Part shown: positions 9,354-18,288 of the stretch, in pieces
Layout: each line of letters begins with the position of its first letter
Numbering within the stretch: position 1 is the first letter of the stretch
Assembly (NCBI RefSeq): GCF_002777855.1
Contig: NZ_MEIK01000015.1
Span: 62,001 to 126,000 of the forward strand
DNA from: Snodgrassella alvi
Lineage (GTDB): Bacteria > Pseudomonadota > Gammaproteobacteria > Burkholderiales > Neisseriaceae
Length of the DNA stretch: 64,000 nt
Direction of reading: 5' to 3'
The notes under the pieces: generated by a model
The model's database searches: none
The model's input: only the letters and a program-made list of their open reading frames with translations
What the model was told of the DNA's origin: nothing
Program-made: the position numbers and the translations under genes

Positions 9354-10286
9354 TTGTTTAGTAATCTGGATTCTAGAATAAAAACTATTCGAAATGCTGC
9401 TGCGTTATTTGGTTTAGTTGGAAATGTTATTGGTGCAATTATTATATTTTTGTACTGTATACGATATCAATTCTATCCGTTTGGTATATCTGTAGGAGAT
9501 GTATTGTTTTGTATATATATTTTTGTAATATTTGGATTTTTATGTTTTGTATTTATTTCCCAGCTATACATAGCCAGTTTAATATATTTAGTTAAATTTA
9601 GAAAACCAATTAATAGATTTCTTATAAGAAATAAATTCTTACCAATTATTTTGCCTAAAGGAAAAATTTATATTTTTTTAAGCATAATAGCTAATTTATT
9701 TTACTTAGCATTTACAATTTATATTTGGAATCCTAAAGAAAATTGGTTTGAAACAATTCTTTCTATTTTTTTTAATTGTATTGCTGTTTGTGCTCTTGTT
9801 GTTTGTTTGCATTTTATTCAACAATGGTATGTTTCTTTCAAAAGGAACCAACGTAAACCTTGTGTAGAAAACGAAAATAAGCTTTATTTTAAAATTGGCA
9901 AAAGTAAAATTCCTACGATATTAATAATCATAATGGATTTATTAATTATATTGCTATTAGGTTTCAATAAAATTTTGATCAGTTTTACTGATATAACACT
10001 TACAGCGGCAAATGTTAGACAAGCTGCAGTAACGATATACATAGATAAAAATTATCAAAAATTATTACAATCCAGAATTGCTAAAATAACTAAGAATTCA
10101 GCATTGAATTCAGAATTTAAATGTTTTGAGCTATGCTATATAGAAAATGTAAATATTTTATTTTCTGGAATTGGTACAGAGACTTTACTTGAAATAAAAA
10201 CGCCAAAGGATAAACAAGGCCAACAACAAGCATTACTGATTTCTTTGCCATCAAGTGCGATAAAAGGCAAAGAACAGATTCATTAA
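9354..10286 (+). CDS. Hypothetical AT-rich membrane protein
   Basis: Protein of 310 residues starting at TTG 9354, with AGGGGA seven bases upstream as the deciding signal. Membrane helices are visible at about residues 15-38, 45-70, 103-122, 132-152 and 188-208. A polar domain of about 100 residues follows, probably outside the inner membrane, containing FKCFELCYIENVNILFSGIG. The gene is much more AT-rich than its neighbours and full of Ile, Phe and Lys, which suggests horizontal origin. I do not recognise the family, and no catalytic motif is evident. It sits alone between the proP terminator and a convergent gene. Confidence 0.7.
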   Translation: MFSNLDSRIKTIRNAAALFGLVGNVIGAIIIFLYCIRYQFYPFGISVGDVLFCIYIFVIFGFLCFVFISQLYIASLIYLVKFRKPINRFLIRNKFLPIILPKGKIYIFLSIIANLFYLAFTIYIWNPKENWFETILSIFFNCIAVCALVVCLHFIQQWYVSFKRNQRKPCVENENKLYFKIGKSKIPTILIIIMDLLIILLLGFNKILISFTDITLTAANVRQAAVTIYIDKNYQKLLQSRIAKITKNSALNSEFKCFELCYIENVNILFSGIGTETLLEIKTPKDKQGQQQALLISLPSSAIKGKEQIH

Positions 10287-10292
10287 TAAATA

Positions 10293-10361
10293 AATTAATA
10301 AAACCTTCGCTTTATTAATTATCCCTGCTTAAAGGTTGCAGGAAAAAAACTGTAAGCAGGG
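10293..10361. terminator. Paired hairpins between convergent genes
   Basis: Two inverted repeats fill this gap: AATTAATAAA / TTTATTAATT (10293-10320) and CCCTGCTTA / TAAGCAGGG (10323-10361, 21-base loop). Neither has a classic T run, but their position between converging genes suggests transcription termination in both directions. Confidence 0.4.
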
Positions 10362-10371
10362 TTACCGTGGT

Positions 10372-10794
10372 TTAGTTGCCATTCATGGCTTTGTCTAGTT
10401 CCTGTTGTCTGGCTTGTACGGCATCTTCTAATCCTTTGATGCGTTCCTGATATCGTACGTAGTTGCGTTCGTTGCCCAGACGTACTTTTTTGCCTTCTTC
10501 CAGAGCTTTTTTGGCATCTGCAAGATTTTTTCGTGCTGAAGCTATTGCCGACTGGTTAGGCTGCTTTTCTGCTTCGTAGTTATCTGTGGGAGCAGAATGG
10601 TTATCCACAGCTGGTTTGTAAGCTGGTGTAGTGGAAAAATTTCCCCCTAGATTATTGGCCTGGCGACAGTTTTTGCCATTTGGTACTTCTGAATAGCTAT
10701 GGTTGCCACGGCTGTCGGTACATTCGTATATCTGTGCTAGTGCAGTAGTGCTCAGTAGGGAGCATAGTGCAGCCAGAATGAGGTTTTTTTTCAT
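10372..10794 (-). CDS. DUF4124-domain exported protein
   Basis: A 140-residue protein with a clear signal peptide (MKKNLILAALCSLLSTTALA, cleavage after ALA). The DUF4124 signature follows: IYECTDSRGNHSYSEVPNGKNC, with two cysteines that could form a disulfide. The rest is a low-complexity linker and a charged helical C-terminus (about residues 82-138) likely to form a coiled coil. The function of the family is unknown; it is periplasmic by its signal. It is the last gene of a leftward group after a second DUF4124 gene, with AAGGACAAATC before the ATG. Confidence 0.75.
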   Translation of the reverse strand: MKKNLILAALCSLLSTTALAQIYECTDSRGNHSYSEVPNGKNCRQANNLGGNFSTTPAYKPAVDNHSAPTDNYEAEKQPNQSAIASARKNLADAKKALEEGKKVRLGNERNYVRYQERIKGLEDAVQARQQELDKAMNGN

Positions 10795-10815
10795 GATTTG
10801 TCCTTTGTCTGGGGG

Positions 10816-11301
10816 TTACATGCGGCCAAGTTCGCGCTGAATGGCCTGAATGTTCTGTTGCCGGTCGAGTACGGCGCTTTGTAGCTCGGTAGTATTGCCA
10901 CCTTTACCGGTACGGCTGCGGTTAAGTGCTTCCTGTGCCTGAGCCAGTGCGTTGCGCTCGTTGGTCAGTTCCTGCTGTAGGATTGCACGGCGGGTATTGT
11001 CGCTGCCTTTGGGTACGATATTTACCGAGGGCTGGGGCCCGCTGTATGCTGTGGCTACGCGTGTGGCTGGGCGTGGTCGACTACGCACGCTTGTTGAAGA
11101 GCTACTACTACGGTAGCTGGGGCGGCTGTCGCTATAGCTGCCGATAGCAGGCAAGCTAGCGACGGCACAGTTGCCTTTAGGTTTTGATGTATAGACAACT
11201 TCGCCGTTTTCAAGGCAGGTATATACTTTTGCCGGTACTTGCGCACTGATTAGCAGGCTGCCAGAAATGATCAGTATGGGAAGCGCTTTTTTATATGTCA
11301 T
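10816..11301 (-). CDS. DUF4124-domain exported protein, paralogue of its neighbour
   Basis: About 161 residues from ATG 11301, chosen because it begins a normal signal peptide (MTYKKALPILIISGSLLISAQVPA) and has AAGG upstream; an ATG at 11325 would add eight residues before it. The mature part starts KVYTCLENGEVVYTSKPKGNC, the same two-cysteine DUF4124 core as the next gene. A Ser/Arg-rich linker and a charged helix with LTNERNALAQAQEAL follow. The pair looks like a tandem duplication. It directly follows the yheS stop, so the two are probably cotranscribed. Function unknown. Confidence 0.72.
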   Translation of the reverse strand: MTYKKALPILIISGSLLISAQVPAKVYTCLENGEVVYTSKPKGNCAVASLPAIGSYSDSRPSYRSSSSSTSVRSRPRPATRVATAYSGPQPSVNIVPKGSDNTRRAILQQELTNERNALAQAQEALNRSRTGKGGNTTELQSAVLDRQQNIQAIQRELGRM

Positions 11302-11325
11302 TATTAAACCTTGTACATCAATCAT

Positions 11326-13230
11326 TCAGTTTTGTTGGCTGATGTCTTCAAGCTGTTGCTGCCATTCAAGCCATTTTTCTTCAGTTTGGGTTAATTTTAC
11401 TTTGAGCTCGGCTAGTTGGGTAATGGTTTGTTGTAATTTTGTGCGGTTTTCGTCAAGGTAGGCTTCTTCGCTGGCGAGAAAAGCTTCGCCTTCCTGCTGC
11501 TGCTGTTGCCAATTTTCCATGTCGCGTTCGGCTTTTTCGATATTTTTCATCAAGGGTTTGGTCAGTTTGGCTCGTTCCTGCCGCTGTTGTGCTTCGATGC
11601 GTTTTTGCTCTTTGCGCTTAATGCTGTCGCTGGAGTTTTGCGGCTGGTCGATACTGGTTTGCTCTTGTGTCAGACGCCACTGGCGGTAGTTACTCAGGTC
11701 GCCGTCGAAGTGTCTGAGCTCGCCCTGATTGAGGTATATCAGGGCGTCGGTGGTGGATTCGAGCAGGCTACGGTCATGCGACACTACGATTAATGCGCCC
11801 TGAAAGCTTTGTAACGCTAGTGTCAGGGCGTGGCGCATGTCTAAATCCAGATGGTTAGTGGGTTCGTCCAGCAGTAAAAGGTTGGGTTTCTGCCACACAA
11901 TCATGGCCAGTGCCAGTCTTGCTTTTTCGCCACCTGAAAAGGGGGCTATAGGTTGCATTGCCATATCACCGATAAAGGCAAAGCTGCCAAGGAAATTGCG
12001 AATTTCCTGTTCGCGCACGTCTGGAGACAGTTGCTGAATGTGCCATATTGGGCTTTGGTCGGCACGTAAGGTTTCAAGCTGGTGCTGTGCAAAGTAGCCG
12101 ATTTTGAGTTTTTCAGCTCGCACAATCTGTCCGCTTAATGGTTGCAGGCTGCCGGAGATGGCTTTTATTAGGGTGGATTTACCGCTGCCATTGACACCTA
12201 GCAGGCCATAGCGGGCACCGGATTCGACGGAGAGGTCGATGTTATGCAATACCGTTCGGTCGCCATAACCTAGATTGATGTTTTCCAGTTTTAGCAGCGG
12301 ATTGGGCAGATGGTCTGGCTGGGCAAATTCAAATGAAAATTCGCTGTCCAGATGTGCTGGTGCAATACGTTCTAATCTGGCCAATGCTTTGATGCGACTC
12401 TGTGCCTGTACTGCTTTGGTGGCTTTGGCTTTGAAGCGGTCAATAAAAGATTGCAGATGCTGTATGTGTGCCTGTTGTTTGATATAGGCGGCCTGCTGCT
12501 GTGCGAGTCGCTGTGCGCGCTCTTGCTGGTAGAAATCGTAGTTGCCACCGTAAAGAGTCAGTTGTTGCTGTGCCAGTTCAACGGTTTGGGTGGTGGTGGC
12601 ATTGAGGAAATCGCGGTCGTGCGAGATGATTATCTGGGTGGTATTGAGGCCGGCCAGATGTTGCTCTAGCCATAGGACAGTTTCTAAATCTAGATGGTTG
12701 GTGGGTTCGTCTAGTAGAAGCAGGTCAGTACGACACATTAGTGCCTGAGCCAGATTTAGGCGCATACGCCAGCCACCGCTGAATGATTTTACTGGCTGTT
12801 GCTGTTCTTGCTGTGAAAAACCTAGGCCGTTTAGTAATTTGGCGGCACGCGCTGGTGCGCTGTAGGCACCGATTTCATCTAGACGTCCATGGTATTCGGC
12901 CTGTTTGAGTCCGTCATTGCTTGCTTCGGCCTGTTGCAGCAGTTGTTGTAGTTGCTGTAATTCTGTGTCGCCTTGAAGTACGTAGTCCAACGCAGGGATA
13001 TCCAGTGCCGGTGTTTCCTGCTTGACGGTGGCTAGCTGCCAGTGTTTGGGTAGGCGTAGGTCGCCGCTGTCATGGCTGATTTTTCCTTCCAGCAGGGCAA
13101 ACAGACTGGATTTGCCGGTGCCATTTTTGCCAATCAGGCCGACGCGCTGACCGGGATAGATGGTCAGGCTGGCGTGTTGCAGAAGCTGTTTGCTACCGCG
13201 CTGTAAGCTGAGATTTTTTATTTCAATCAT
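11326..13230 (-). CDS. yheS: ABC-F ATPase, YheS type
   Basis: Cytoplasmic protein of 634 residues with two ABC ATPase domains and no membrane helices, the ABC-F layout of ribosome-associated translation factors. Domain 1 has Walker A GKNGTGKSS, signature FSGGWRMRLNLAQAL and Walker B LLLLDEPTNHLDL. Domain 2 has GVNGSGKST, FSGGEKARLALAM and another LLLLDEPTNHLDLD. The linker between them carries KAKATKAVQAQSRIKALARLE, typical of the P-site tRNA interaction motif. A coiled C-terminal extension (about 540-634) is as in YheS. Sequence order matches E. coli YheS throughout. ATG 13230 begins the conserved MIEIKNLSL; no clear ribosome binding site is visible. The gene follows tsaD by 43 bases. Confidence 0.93.
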   Translation of the reverse strand: MIEIKNLSLQRGSKQLLQHASLTIYPGQRVGLIGKNGTGKSSLFALLEGKISHDSGDLRLPKHWQLATVKQETPALDIPALDYVLQGDTELQQLQQLLQQAEASNDGLKQAEYHGRLDEIGAYSAPARAAKLLNGLGFSQQEQQQPVKSFSGGWRMRLNLAQALMCRTDLLLLDEPTNHLDLETVLWLEQHLAGLNTTQIIISHDRDFLNATTTQTVELAQQQLTLYGGNYDFYQQERAQRLAQQQAAYIKQQAHIQHLQSFIDRFKAKATKAVQAQSRIKALARLERIAPAHLDSEFSFEFAQPDHLPNPLLKLENINLGYGDRTVLHNIDLSVESGARYGLLGVNGSGKSTLIKAISGSLQPLSGQIVRAEKLKIGYFAQHQLETLRADQSPIWHIQQLSPDVREQEIRNFLGSFAFIGDMAMQPIAPFSGGEKARLALAMIVWQKPNLLLLDEPTNHLDLDMRHALTLALQSFQGALIVVSHDRSLLESTTDALIYLNQGELRHFDGDLSNYRQWRLTQEQTSIDQPQNSSDSIKRKEQKRIEAQQRQERAKLTKPLMKNIEKAERDMENWQQQQQEGEAFLASEEAYLDENRTKLQQTITQLAELKVKLTQTEEKWLEWQQQLEDISQQN

Positions 13231-13273
13231 ACATATCAAACGCTACAAGTTGAGAGGCAAGGGGAGGGGCGGG

Positions 13274-14296
13274 TTATTTGACAATCTGGCTAAGCGGCCA
13301 GCGCGGTCTAACATTAAAACTGCCGGTAGGGCGGGCGCTGGACAAATGCATGGCTCCGGCAAAGGCAATCATGGCACCGTTGTCGGTGCAGTAGGCTAGC
13401 GGAGGAAAGAATGTATGCACTCCAGGAAGGCTGCTGAGGCTTTGGCGCAACTGCCAATTGGCACCCACACCGCCAGCTACGACCAGTTGTTTGTAGCCGG
13501 TTTGCTGTAGTGTCTGTTCGGCTTTGCTCGTCAGTACATCGACAACTGCGTTCTGGAATTCGCGGCAGATATCATGTCGAATTTGTTCGGGTAAAGCTTC
13601 GCCGCAGCCAGTTTCTGCTTTGATTTTGTTGAAGGCAGTAAGTACGGCGGTTTTTAAACCGGAAAAACTCATATTCAGGTCGTGTGAATGCAGCATGGGG
13701 CGCGGAAAATGCAGGCTGCCGCTGTGGCCAAGTCTGGCTAGCTCGGACAGTTTGGCACCGCCTGGATAGGGCAGGCCAAGTAGTTTGGCAGTTTTATCAA
13801 ATGCTTCACCGGCTGCATCATCGATGCTTTCGCCCAGTAGGGTGTAGTCGCCGATGCCTTTGACGGCCATAAATTGGGTATGACCGCCAGAAACCAGTAA
13901 GGCGACAAATGGAAAATCCGGTTTGTCGTCGCTGAGCAACGGCGACAGCATATGGCCTTCTAGATGATGGACGGGAATGATGGGTTTATTTAGGGCAAAA
14001 GCCAGTGCGTTGGCAAAGCTGGCTCCGGCCAGTAATGCACCACCTAGTCCTGGGCCTTGGGTATAGGCGATGGCATCGATGTCGGCAAAAGTTTTGCCGG
14101 CCTGATGCAGACACGCCTGTGTAAGCGGGGTTAGGCGGCGAATATGGTCGCGGCTGGCCAGCTCGGGCACGACGCCGCCATATTCGGCATGCATGGCAAT
14201 TTGTGTGTGAAGCTGATGAGCCAGTAGTCCGTGTTCGGTGTCGTATAGGGCAACGCCGGTTTCGTCACAGGATGATTCGATTCCCAGTACCAACAT
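13274..14296 (-). CDS. tsaD: tRNA N6-threonylcarbamoyladenosine transferase subunit TsaD
   Basis: Protein of 340 residues of the Kae1/TsaD/Gcp family, which with TsaB and TsaE transfers threonylcarbamoyl from threonylcarbamoyl-AMP to A37 of ANN-decoding tRNAs. The N-terminus reads [19 protein letters not shown]. The metal-binding motif is [11 protein letters not shown], with His111 and His115, and SGGHTQ and [12 protein letters not shown] form the nucleotide fold. Length is standard. It is transcribed leftwards, divergent from queC, and is the first gene of a leftward group with yheS. Confidence 0.97.
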   Translation of the reverse strand: MLVLGIESSCDETGVALYDTEHGLLAHQLHTQIAMHAEYGGVVPELASRDHIRRLTPLTQACLHQAGKTFADIDAIAYTQGPGLGGALLAGASFANALAFALNKPIIPVHHLEGHMLSPLLSDDKPDFPFVALLVSGGHTQFMAVKGIGDYTLLGESIDDAAGEAFDKTAKLLGLPYPGGAKLSELARLGHSGSLHFPRPMLHSHDLNMSFSGLKTAVLTAFNKIKAETGCGEALPEQIRHDICREFQNAVVDVLTSKAEQTLQQTGYKQLVVAGGVGANWQLRQSLSSLPGVHTFFPPLAYCTDNGAMIAFAGAMHLSSARPTGSFNVRPRWPLSQIVK

Positions 14297-14404
14297 GTTT
14301 GAATATTTGAATTTAAAGCAGTAAAGCGGTTTATTTTACCTGTTTTGGTGGCTTTCGTGGACTGGCTATCGGTAGGGGGAGAGCAAATGTTTTATAATAA
14401 GTAC

Positions 14405-14485
14405 ATGCGTGGTTCGCAAACTTCCCACGTCAGGCGGCGGTAAAAGCGGTTTTTACGGCTGTTTCTGAAATCAAAACTAAGGAAA
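14405..14485 (+). promoter_or_regulatory. Candidate preQ1-I riboswitch with an inserted hairpin
   Basis: The queC leader contains CGTGGTTCGCAAACTTCCCACG (P1 stem 14408-14412 with 14425-14429). Its loop GGTTCGCAAA..CCC resembles preQ1-I aptamers of Neisseriaceae. The expected 3' strand AAAACTAAGGA, which also holds the ribosome binding site, is present at 14473-14483. Normally it follows P1 almost directly; here about 43 bases intervene, including a small hairpin (GTAAAA / TTTTAC, 14440-14455). By family knowledge, ligand binding would hide the AAGGA and lower QueC synthesis. The insertion makes the call uncertain. Confidence 0.6.
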
Positions 14486-14492
14486 CGAAATA

Positions 14493-15155
14493 ATGAAACA
14501 ACATACTCGAGCGCTGGTGATTTTTTCCGGCGGTCAGGATTCGACGACTTGTCTGTTGCAGGCTATTGCGACTTATGGACGTGATAATGTGCAGACGATT
14601 ACTTTTCAGTATGGTCAGCGCCATGCGATTGAGCTGGAAAAGGCACGCTGGATTGCGCAGGACTTAGGCGTAGCACAGACGGTAATGGATTTGTCATTGC
14701 TGCAAAGCATTACGCATAATGCGCTGATGGATAAGCAGCAGTCTATTGAAACTCCGGCAAATGGGCTGCCGAATACATTTGTAGATGGCCGTAATGCGTT
14801 GTTTTTGTTGTATGCCGCTATTTTTGCTAAAGGACAGGGTATTCATGATGTGATTGCTGGCGTATGTGAAACCGACTTTTCCGGCTATCCGGATTGCCGC
14901 AATGTGTTTGTACAGTCGATGAATGTGACGTTGAATCTGGCTATGGATTATGAGTTTCGTCTGATTACGCCGCTAATGTATTTGGACAAGGCACAGACAT
15001 GGGCGCTGGCAGATGAGCTTGGCTATCTGGATTATGTGCGCGAGCATACGCACACTTGCTACAACGGCGTGGAAGGCGGCTGCGGTGAGTGCCCAAGCTG
15101 TGTATTGCGTGAACGGGGTCTGCAAACCTATCTGGCACAGAGAAGAGCTGTTTAA
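14493..15155 (+). CDS. queC: 7-cyano-7-deazaguanine synthase QueC
   Basis: ATP-dependent enzyme of 220 residues that converts 7-carboxy-7-deazaguanine and ammonia to preQ0 in queuosine biosynthesis. The PP-loop motif is SGGQDS at residues 12-17. [12 protein letters not shown] and the conserved [13 protein letters not shown] follow. The C-terminal zinc site is visible as CYNGVEGGC and [12 protein letters not shown] (four cysteines). AAGGA lies nine bases before the ATG within the candidate preQ1 element, which fits feedback by the pathway product. No other queuosine gene is in the window. Confidence 0.96.
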   Translation: MKQHTRALVIFSGGQDSTTCLLQAIATYGRDNVQTITFQYGQRHAIELEKARWIAQDLGVAQTVMDLSLLQSITHNALMDKQQSIETPANGLPNTFVDGRNALFLLYAAIFAKGQGIHDVIAGVCETDFSGYPDCRNVFVQSMNVTLNLAMDYEFRLITPLMYLDKAQTWALADELGYLDYVREHTHTCYNGVEGGCGECPSCVLRERGLQTYLAQRRAV

Positions 15156-15265
15156 TATGGGTTTAGGGCCGCTGTTTGCCTGTGATTAAATTTTTTTACG
15201 TGATTAAGCCTGTTTTGCATGTGATTTACATGGTAAAAACGTGACCAGACAGGAAAGGTACGAAG

Positions 15266-15538
15266 ATGAGTGATGATCTGAAAACCAGTATTATTGAATT
15301 TCCGCTGGATTTCCCGATTAAGGTAATGGGTGAACAGCATCCGGAATTTGCGGCTCGGGTGTTGGATGTGGTGCAGCAGCATGCGCCAGAAACCGCAGCT
15401 TCAGATATTAATACCCGCCCGAGCAGTAAGGGTAATTATATTAGTGCTACAGTGGTGGTTCGTGCCGAAAGTCAGCAGCAGTTGGATGATATTTATCGTT
15501 CTTTAAGCAGCCATCCGATGGTGAAAGTTGTACTATGA
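15266..15538 (+). CDS. ybeD: DUF493 / YbeD-family protein
   Basis: Small cytoplasmic protein of 90 residues. It begins with a short acidic tail, then [14 protein letters not shown] and a ferredoxin-like beta-alpha-beta fold ending VKVVL, as in the DUF493 (YbeD) family. The biochemical role is not established; the family is repeatedly found beside lipB. Here its stop overlaps the lipB start (ATGA), so the two are translationally coupled. AGGAAAGG lies upstream of the ATG. Confidence 0.9.
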   Translation: MSDDLKTSIIEFPLDFPIKVMGEQHPEFAARVLDVVQQHAPETAASDINTRPSSKGNYISATVVVRAESQQQLDDIYRSLSSHPMVKVVL

Positions 15539-16179
15539 AAGTGGTGCAGCTGGGTTTACGTGCTTATCAGCCGGTATTTGCTGCAATGCAAGAATTTACG
15601 GCTGCTCGCACAGCCCAAACCGAAGATGAGTTGTGGGTTGTTGAACATCCGCCCGTATTTACACAGGGCATGGCCGGTAAACCGGAACATATTCTGGTGC
15701 ATGATGATATTGAGGTAGTACAGATAGACCGCGGTGGGCAGGTGACTTATCACGGCCCGGGTCAGTTGGTGGTGTATACGCTGATTGATTTTAAGCGTCG
15801 CCATATTACCGTGCGTGAGCTAGTAAGCCGGTTGGAAAACAGTATTATTGCCACGCTGTCCGATTATGGCATTGCAGCTGAGAATGATCCGAAACGGCCC
15901 GGTGTTTACGTTAGCGGCCGGAAAATCGCGTCGCTGGGGCTGCGCATTAAACAGGGTGCGGTGTATCACGGGCTGGCGCTGAATGTGAATATGGACCTAA
16001 CTCCGTTTACACACATTAATCCTTGCGGCTATGCCGGCTTGCATATGACGCAGATTGCTGAGCTGATAAAGCCGTGTCCAACACTGGCTGAAGTGGCAGA
16101 ACGCTTAACCGGCTACCTGAGTTTGCAATTGAATGCTCCGCCTCCTGAGCGGCCATCTACACAGAAAGTTGTACTATGA
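15535..16179 (+). CDS. lipB: Octanoyl-[acyl-carrier-protein]:protein octanoyltransferase
   Basis: LipB, 214 residues, moves the octanoyl group from acyl carrier protein to the lipoyl domains of 2-oxoacid dehydrogenases and GcvH. Landmarks are [25 protein letters not shown], the active-site lysine in GRKIASLG (Lys130) and the acyl-thioester cysteine in INPCGYAG (Cys164). The gene overlaps DUF493 by four bases upstream and lipA by four bases downstream, so it is the middle cistron of a coupled three-gene operon whose products act in order. Confidence 0.97.
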   Translation: MKVVQLGLRAYQPVFAAMQEFTAARTAQTEDELWVVEHPPVFTQGMAGKPEHILVHDDIEVVQIDRGGQVTYHGPGQLVVYTLIDFKRRHITVRELVSRLENSIIATLSDYGIAAENDPKRPGVYVSGRKIASLGLRIKQGAVYHGLALNVNMDLTPFTHINPCGYAGLHMTQIAELIKPCPTLAEVAERLTGYLSLQLNAPPPERPSTQKVVL

Positions 16180-17132
16180 ATCAAGATAACAGCCAAGGGG
16201 TAAAACACAAGGGTGCAGAAAAAACGGCACGTATTCCGATTAAAGTGGTTCCTCTGGAACAAAAGCTGAAAAAACCGGAATGGATTCGGGCACGTTTACC
16301 GAGCAGTCAGAAGTTTTTTGAAATTAAAAGTATCGTGCGCGAACAGAAGTTGCATACGGTATGTGAGGAAGCCAGTTGTCCAAATATCGGTGAATGTTTT
16401 AGCAAGGGTACGGCTACTTTCATGATTATGGGTGATATCTGTACTCGTCGTTGTCCGTTTTGCGATGTTGGCCATGGCCGTCCCAATCCGCTGGATGAGC
16501 AGGAACCAAGCCATTTGGCTGCCTCGGTAAAAGCGATGAATTTGCGCTATGTGGTGATTACATCTGTTGACCGTGATGATCTGCGTGATGGTGGTGCGCA
16601 GCATTTTGCTAACTGCATTACTGCTATTCGAGAAGCCAGTCCGCATACTCAGATTGAGGTGCTGGTGCCGGATTTCCGTGGACGCCTAGATACTGCACTG
16701 GAAATTCTGGCGCAGACTCCTCCGGATGTGCTGAATCATAATCTGGAAACGGCACCGCGGCTGTATAAACAGGCGCGCCCTGGTGCAGATTATCTGCATT
16801 CACTGAAGTTGCTGAAGCAATATAAGGCGCTACGTCCTGAAGTAGCCACCAAGTCTGGCTTGATGGTTGGTCTGGGAGAAAGTGATGAAGAAATTCTGCA
16901 AGTGATGCAGGATTTACGCGACCATGATGTAGAAATGATTACCATAGGCCAGTATTTGCAACCCAGCAACAGCCATTTGCCAGTGTTGCGCTATGTGACA
17001 CCGCAGCAGTTTAAGACTTTTGAAAAACGTGCTTATGAGATGGGATTTAAGCATGGTGCTATTGGGGCGATGGTTCGCTCTAGTTATCATGCAGATGTGC
17101 AGGCTGAGCACGCAGGTGTTGTAAACGAATAA
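16176..17132 (+). CDS. lipA: Lipoyl synthase (radical SAM)
   Basis: LipA, 318 residues, inserts two sulfurs into the protein-bound octanoyl chain made by LipB. The auxiliary cluster cysteines are 63, 68 and 74 ([12 protein letters not shown]). The radical SAM cluster cysteines are 89, 93 and 96 (CTRRCPFC). SAM-binding and structural motifs [15 protein letters not shown] and GLGESDEEI follow, and the C-terminal RSSYHA supplies the serine ligand of the auxiliary cluster. It ends the DUF493-lipB-lipA operon, closed by a strong terminator. Confidence 0.98.
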   Translation: MNQDNSQGVKHKGAEKTARIPIKVVPLEQKLKKPEWIRARLPSSQKFFEIKSIVREQKLHTVCEEASCPNIGECFSKGTATFMIMGDICTRRCPFCDVGHGRPNPLDEQEPSHLAASVKAMNLRYVVITSVDRDDLRDGGAQHFANCITAIREASPHTQIEVLVPDFRGRLDTALEILAQTPPDVLNHNLETAPRLYKQARPGADYLHSLKLLKQYKALRPEVATKSGLMVGLGESDEEILQVMQDLRDHDVEMITIGQYLQPSNSHLPVLRYVTPQQFKTFEKRAYEMGFKHGAIGAMVRSSYHADVQAEHAGVVNE

Positions 17133-17138
17133 AATTTC

Positions 17139-17165
17139 AAGGGAGATGCGGGCATCTCCCTTATT
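17139..17165 (+). terminator. Rho-independent terminator of the lipB-lipA operon
   Basis: A 10-bp perfect stem AAGGGAGATG / CATCTCCCTT with a 4-base loop, seven bases after the lipA stop. The T run is short. Confidence 0.8.
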
Positions 17166-17272
17166 CATTGATGACAAGATACAGCATACAAGCTAGAAGA
17201 TGCGTATTTTGGTTGTTATTTACGATACGCGTGAATTTTAGCCGCTAAAATTCCAATGTGTCTTTTCGTTTT

Positions 17273-17530
17273 TCAGCGGCATTTACGTGGACTTAGACTT
17301 TTTATTTCTTCGTTTGTATGTAAATCGTATACGCGAATTATAGCTCCTGGAGAAACTGCACACAGGCTAATTTTAGTGCTGGTAATACCTGTGCCATTTT
17401 GGGCAACAAATTTGATATTCGGAGCTAAATCTCTTCCAAATTCATCTTCCGCGACAATGTGATAATCGCCTTTCGGAGTCATACAACCACAGAGTAAGGC
17501 AATGGTGATTAGGCAAAAAATATTTTTCAT
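17273..17530 (-). CDS. Small hypothetical lipoprotein
   Basis: An 85-residue protein with a lipoprotein signal: a hydrophobic stretch and lipobox LCGC ending at Cys16, then MTPKGDYHIVAEDEFGRDLAP. The mature part, about 70 residues, looks like one beta-rich domain with two further cysteines (SLCAVSPGA and the C-terminal PRKCR) that could form a disulfide. It should be anchored in the outer or inner membrane, facing the periplasm. No family is recognised. It converges on the lipA terminator. Confidence 0.65.
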   Translation of the reverse strand: MKNIFCLITIALLCGCMTPKGDYHIVAEDEFGRDLAPNIKFVAQNGTGITSTKISLCAVSPGAIIRVYDLHTNEEIKSLSPRKCR

Positions 17531-17666
17531 TTATTTAAATTTCTTTTATTTTTGTAATGATATTTTATTTTATCGATAAATACTTTAAATGTCATTTGTT
17601 TGTCAATTTTTCATTTTCTATCAGTTGTGTTTATTTAGGTAGATAGCTTTACCAGAAGGAGGTTAA

Positions 17667-17775
17667 ATGAATATTTTGGCAAAAAATTGATATTGGTTGG
17701 AATGGAAATGAATATATTGCCGGCGCTCATCGGCATGGTGCTGCTCAGAGAATTTACTTTTCTGGTTCAGGATAG
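17667..17775 (+). pseudogene. Small gene broken in an A-tract
   Basis: A perfect AGAAGGAGG ribosome binding site precedes ATG 17667, but the frame ends after seven codons. Removing one A from the A6 tract at 17681-17686 restores 35 codons: MNILAKIDIGWNGNEYIAGA and then HRHGAAQRIYFSGSG. The intact signal beside a homopolymer indel suggests a recent frameshift or a phase-variable switch. The product is unrecognised and may be only the start of a longer lost gene. Confidence 0.3.
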
Positions 17776-18200
17776 GGATCATTGAATACTATTTTTGACG
17801 CAATATCTGCGCTGTTGTCGCAAACATAAATTAGTGGATTTTTTAGGCAGGTGAAAGGATTTCAAATAAAGTCTGCACATTCATTCAAGTTAAAGATACG
17901 CAGGATAGATTTTTTCTTTAGGGTCAGGTGTAGGCAGCCAGTTGTTATATATAATTGAATTACAATAGTAATTGATTATTATTTTTATTTAGAATAATTT
18001 GCTGATGACATTATTCGTGTTTTCAGCAAATTTTTTTGCTTTCTGAAGCCTGATTAGCATGTTTATGTAAATTGGTGAAATATAGTGATTTTTTGATTAA
18101 ATGCCGGTTTAATCTGCATATATATGTCTCTGGGTAGTGATTTATGCTGTAATTGATTCAAATTATAGCGTTTTTTTTATCGTCTCTATGAAAAAAGGTT

Positions 18201-18230
18201 TTGACGTTAAAGGGTAAATTTTTGTATGTT
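18201..18230 (+). promoter_or_regulatory. Candidate gltB promoter
   Basis: TTGACG and TATGTT are separated by 18 bases, about 60 bases before the gltB start codon. Both are close to sigma-70 hexamers. No operator is recognised. Confidence 0.45.
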
Positions 18231-18288
18231 TGTTACCTTGTCTAACTAAATTGTGCTTTGCAATCAGTGCAGCAAACGAGGTTTCCTG

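Larger units (their letters stand above)
17531..18288. other. AT-rich region before gltB
   Basis: Apart from a frameshifted small reading frame at 17667 and a candidate gltB promoter near 18201, I see no gene. The region is AT-rich with several T runs. The stretch 17900-18180 shows no obvious terminator or RNA motif. Confidence 0.5.

Noticed and set aside
18253-18288. GTG start for gltB 12 codons upstream
   Set aside because: The added residues are unlike GltB propeptides, and ATG 18289 has a ribosome binding site at good spacing.
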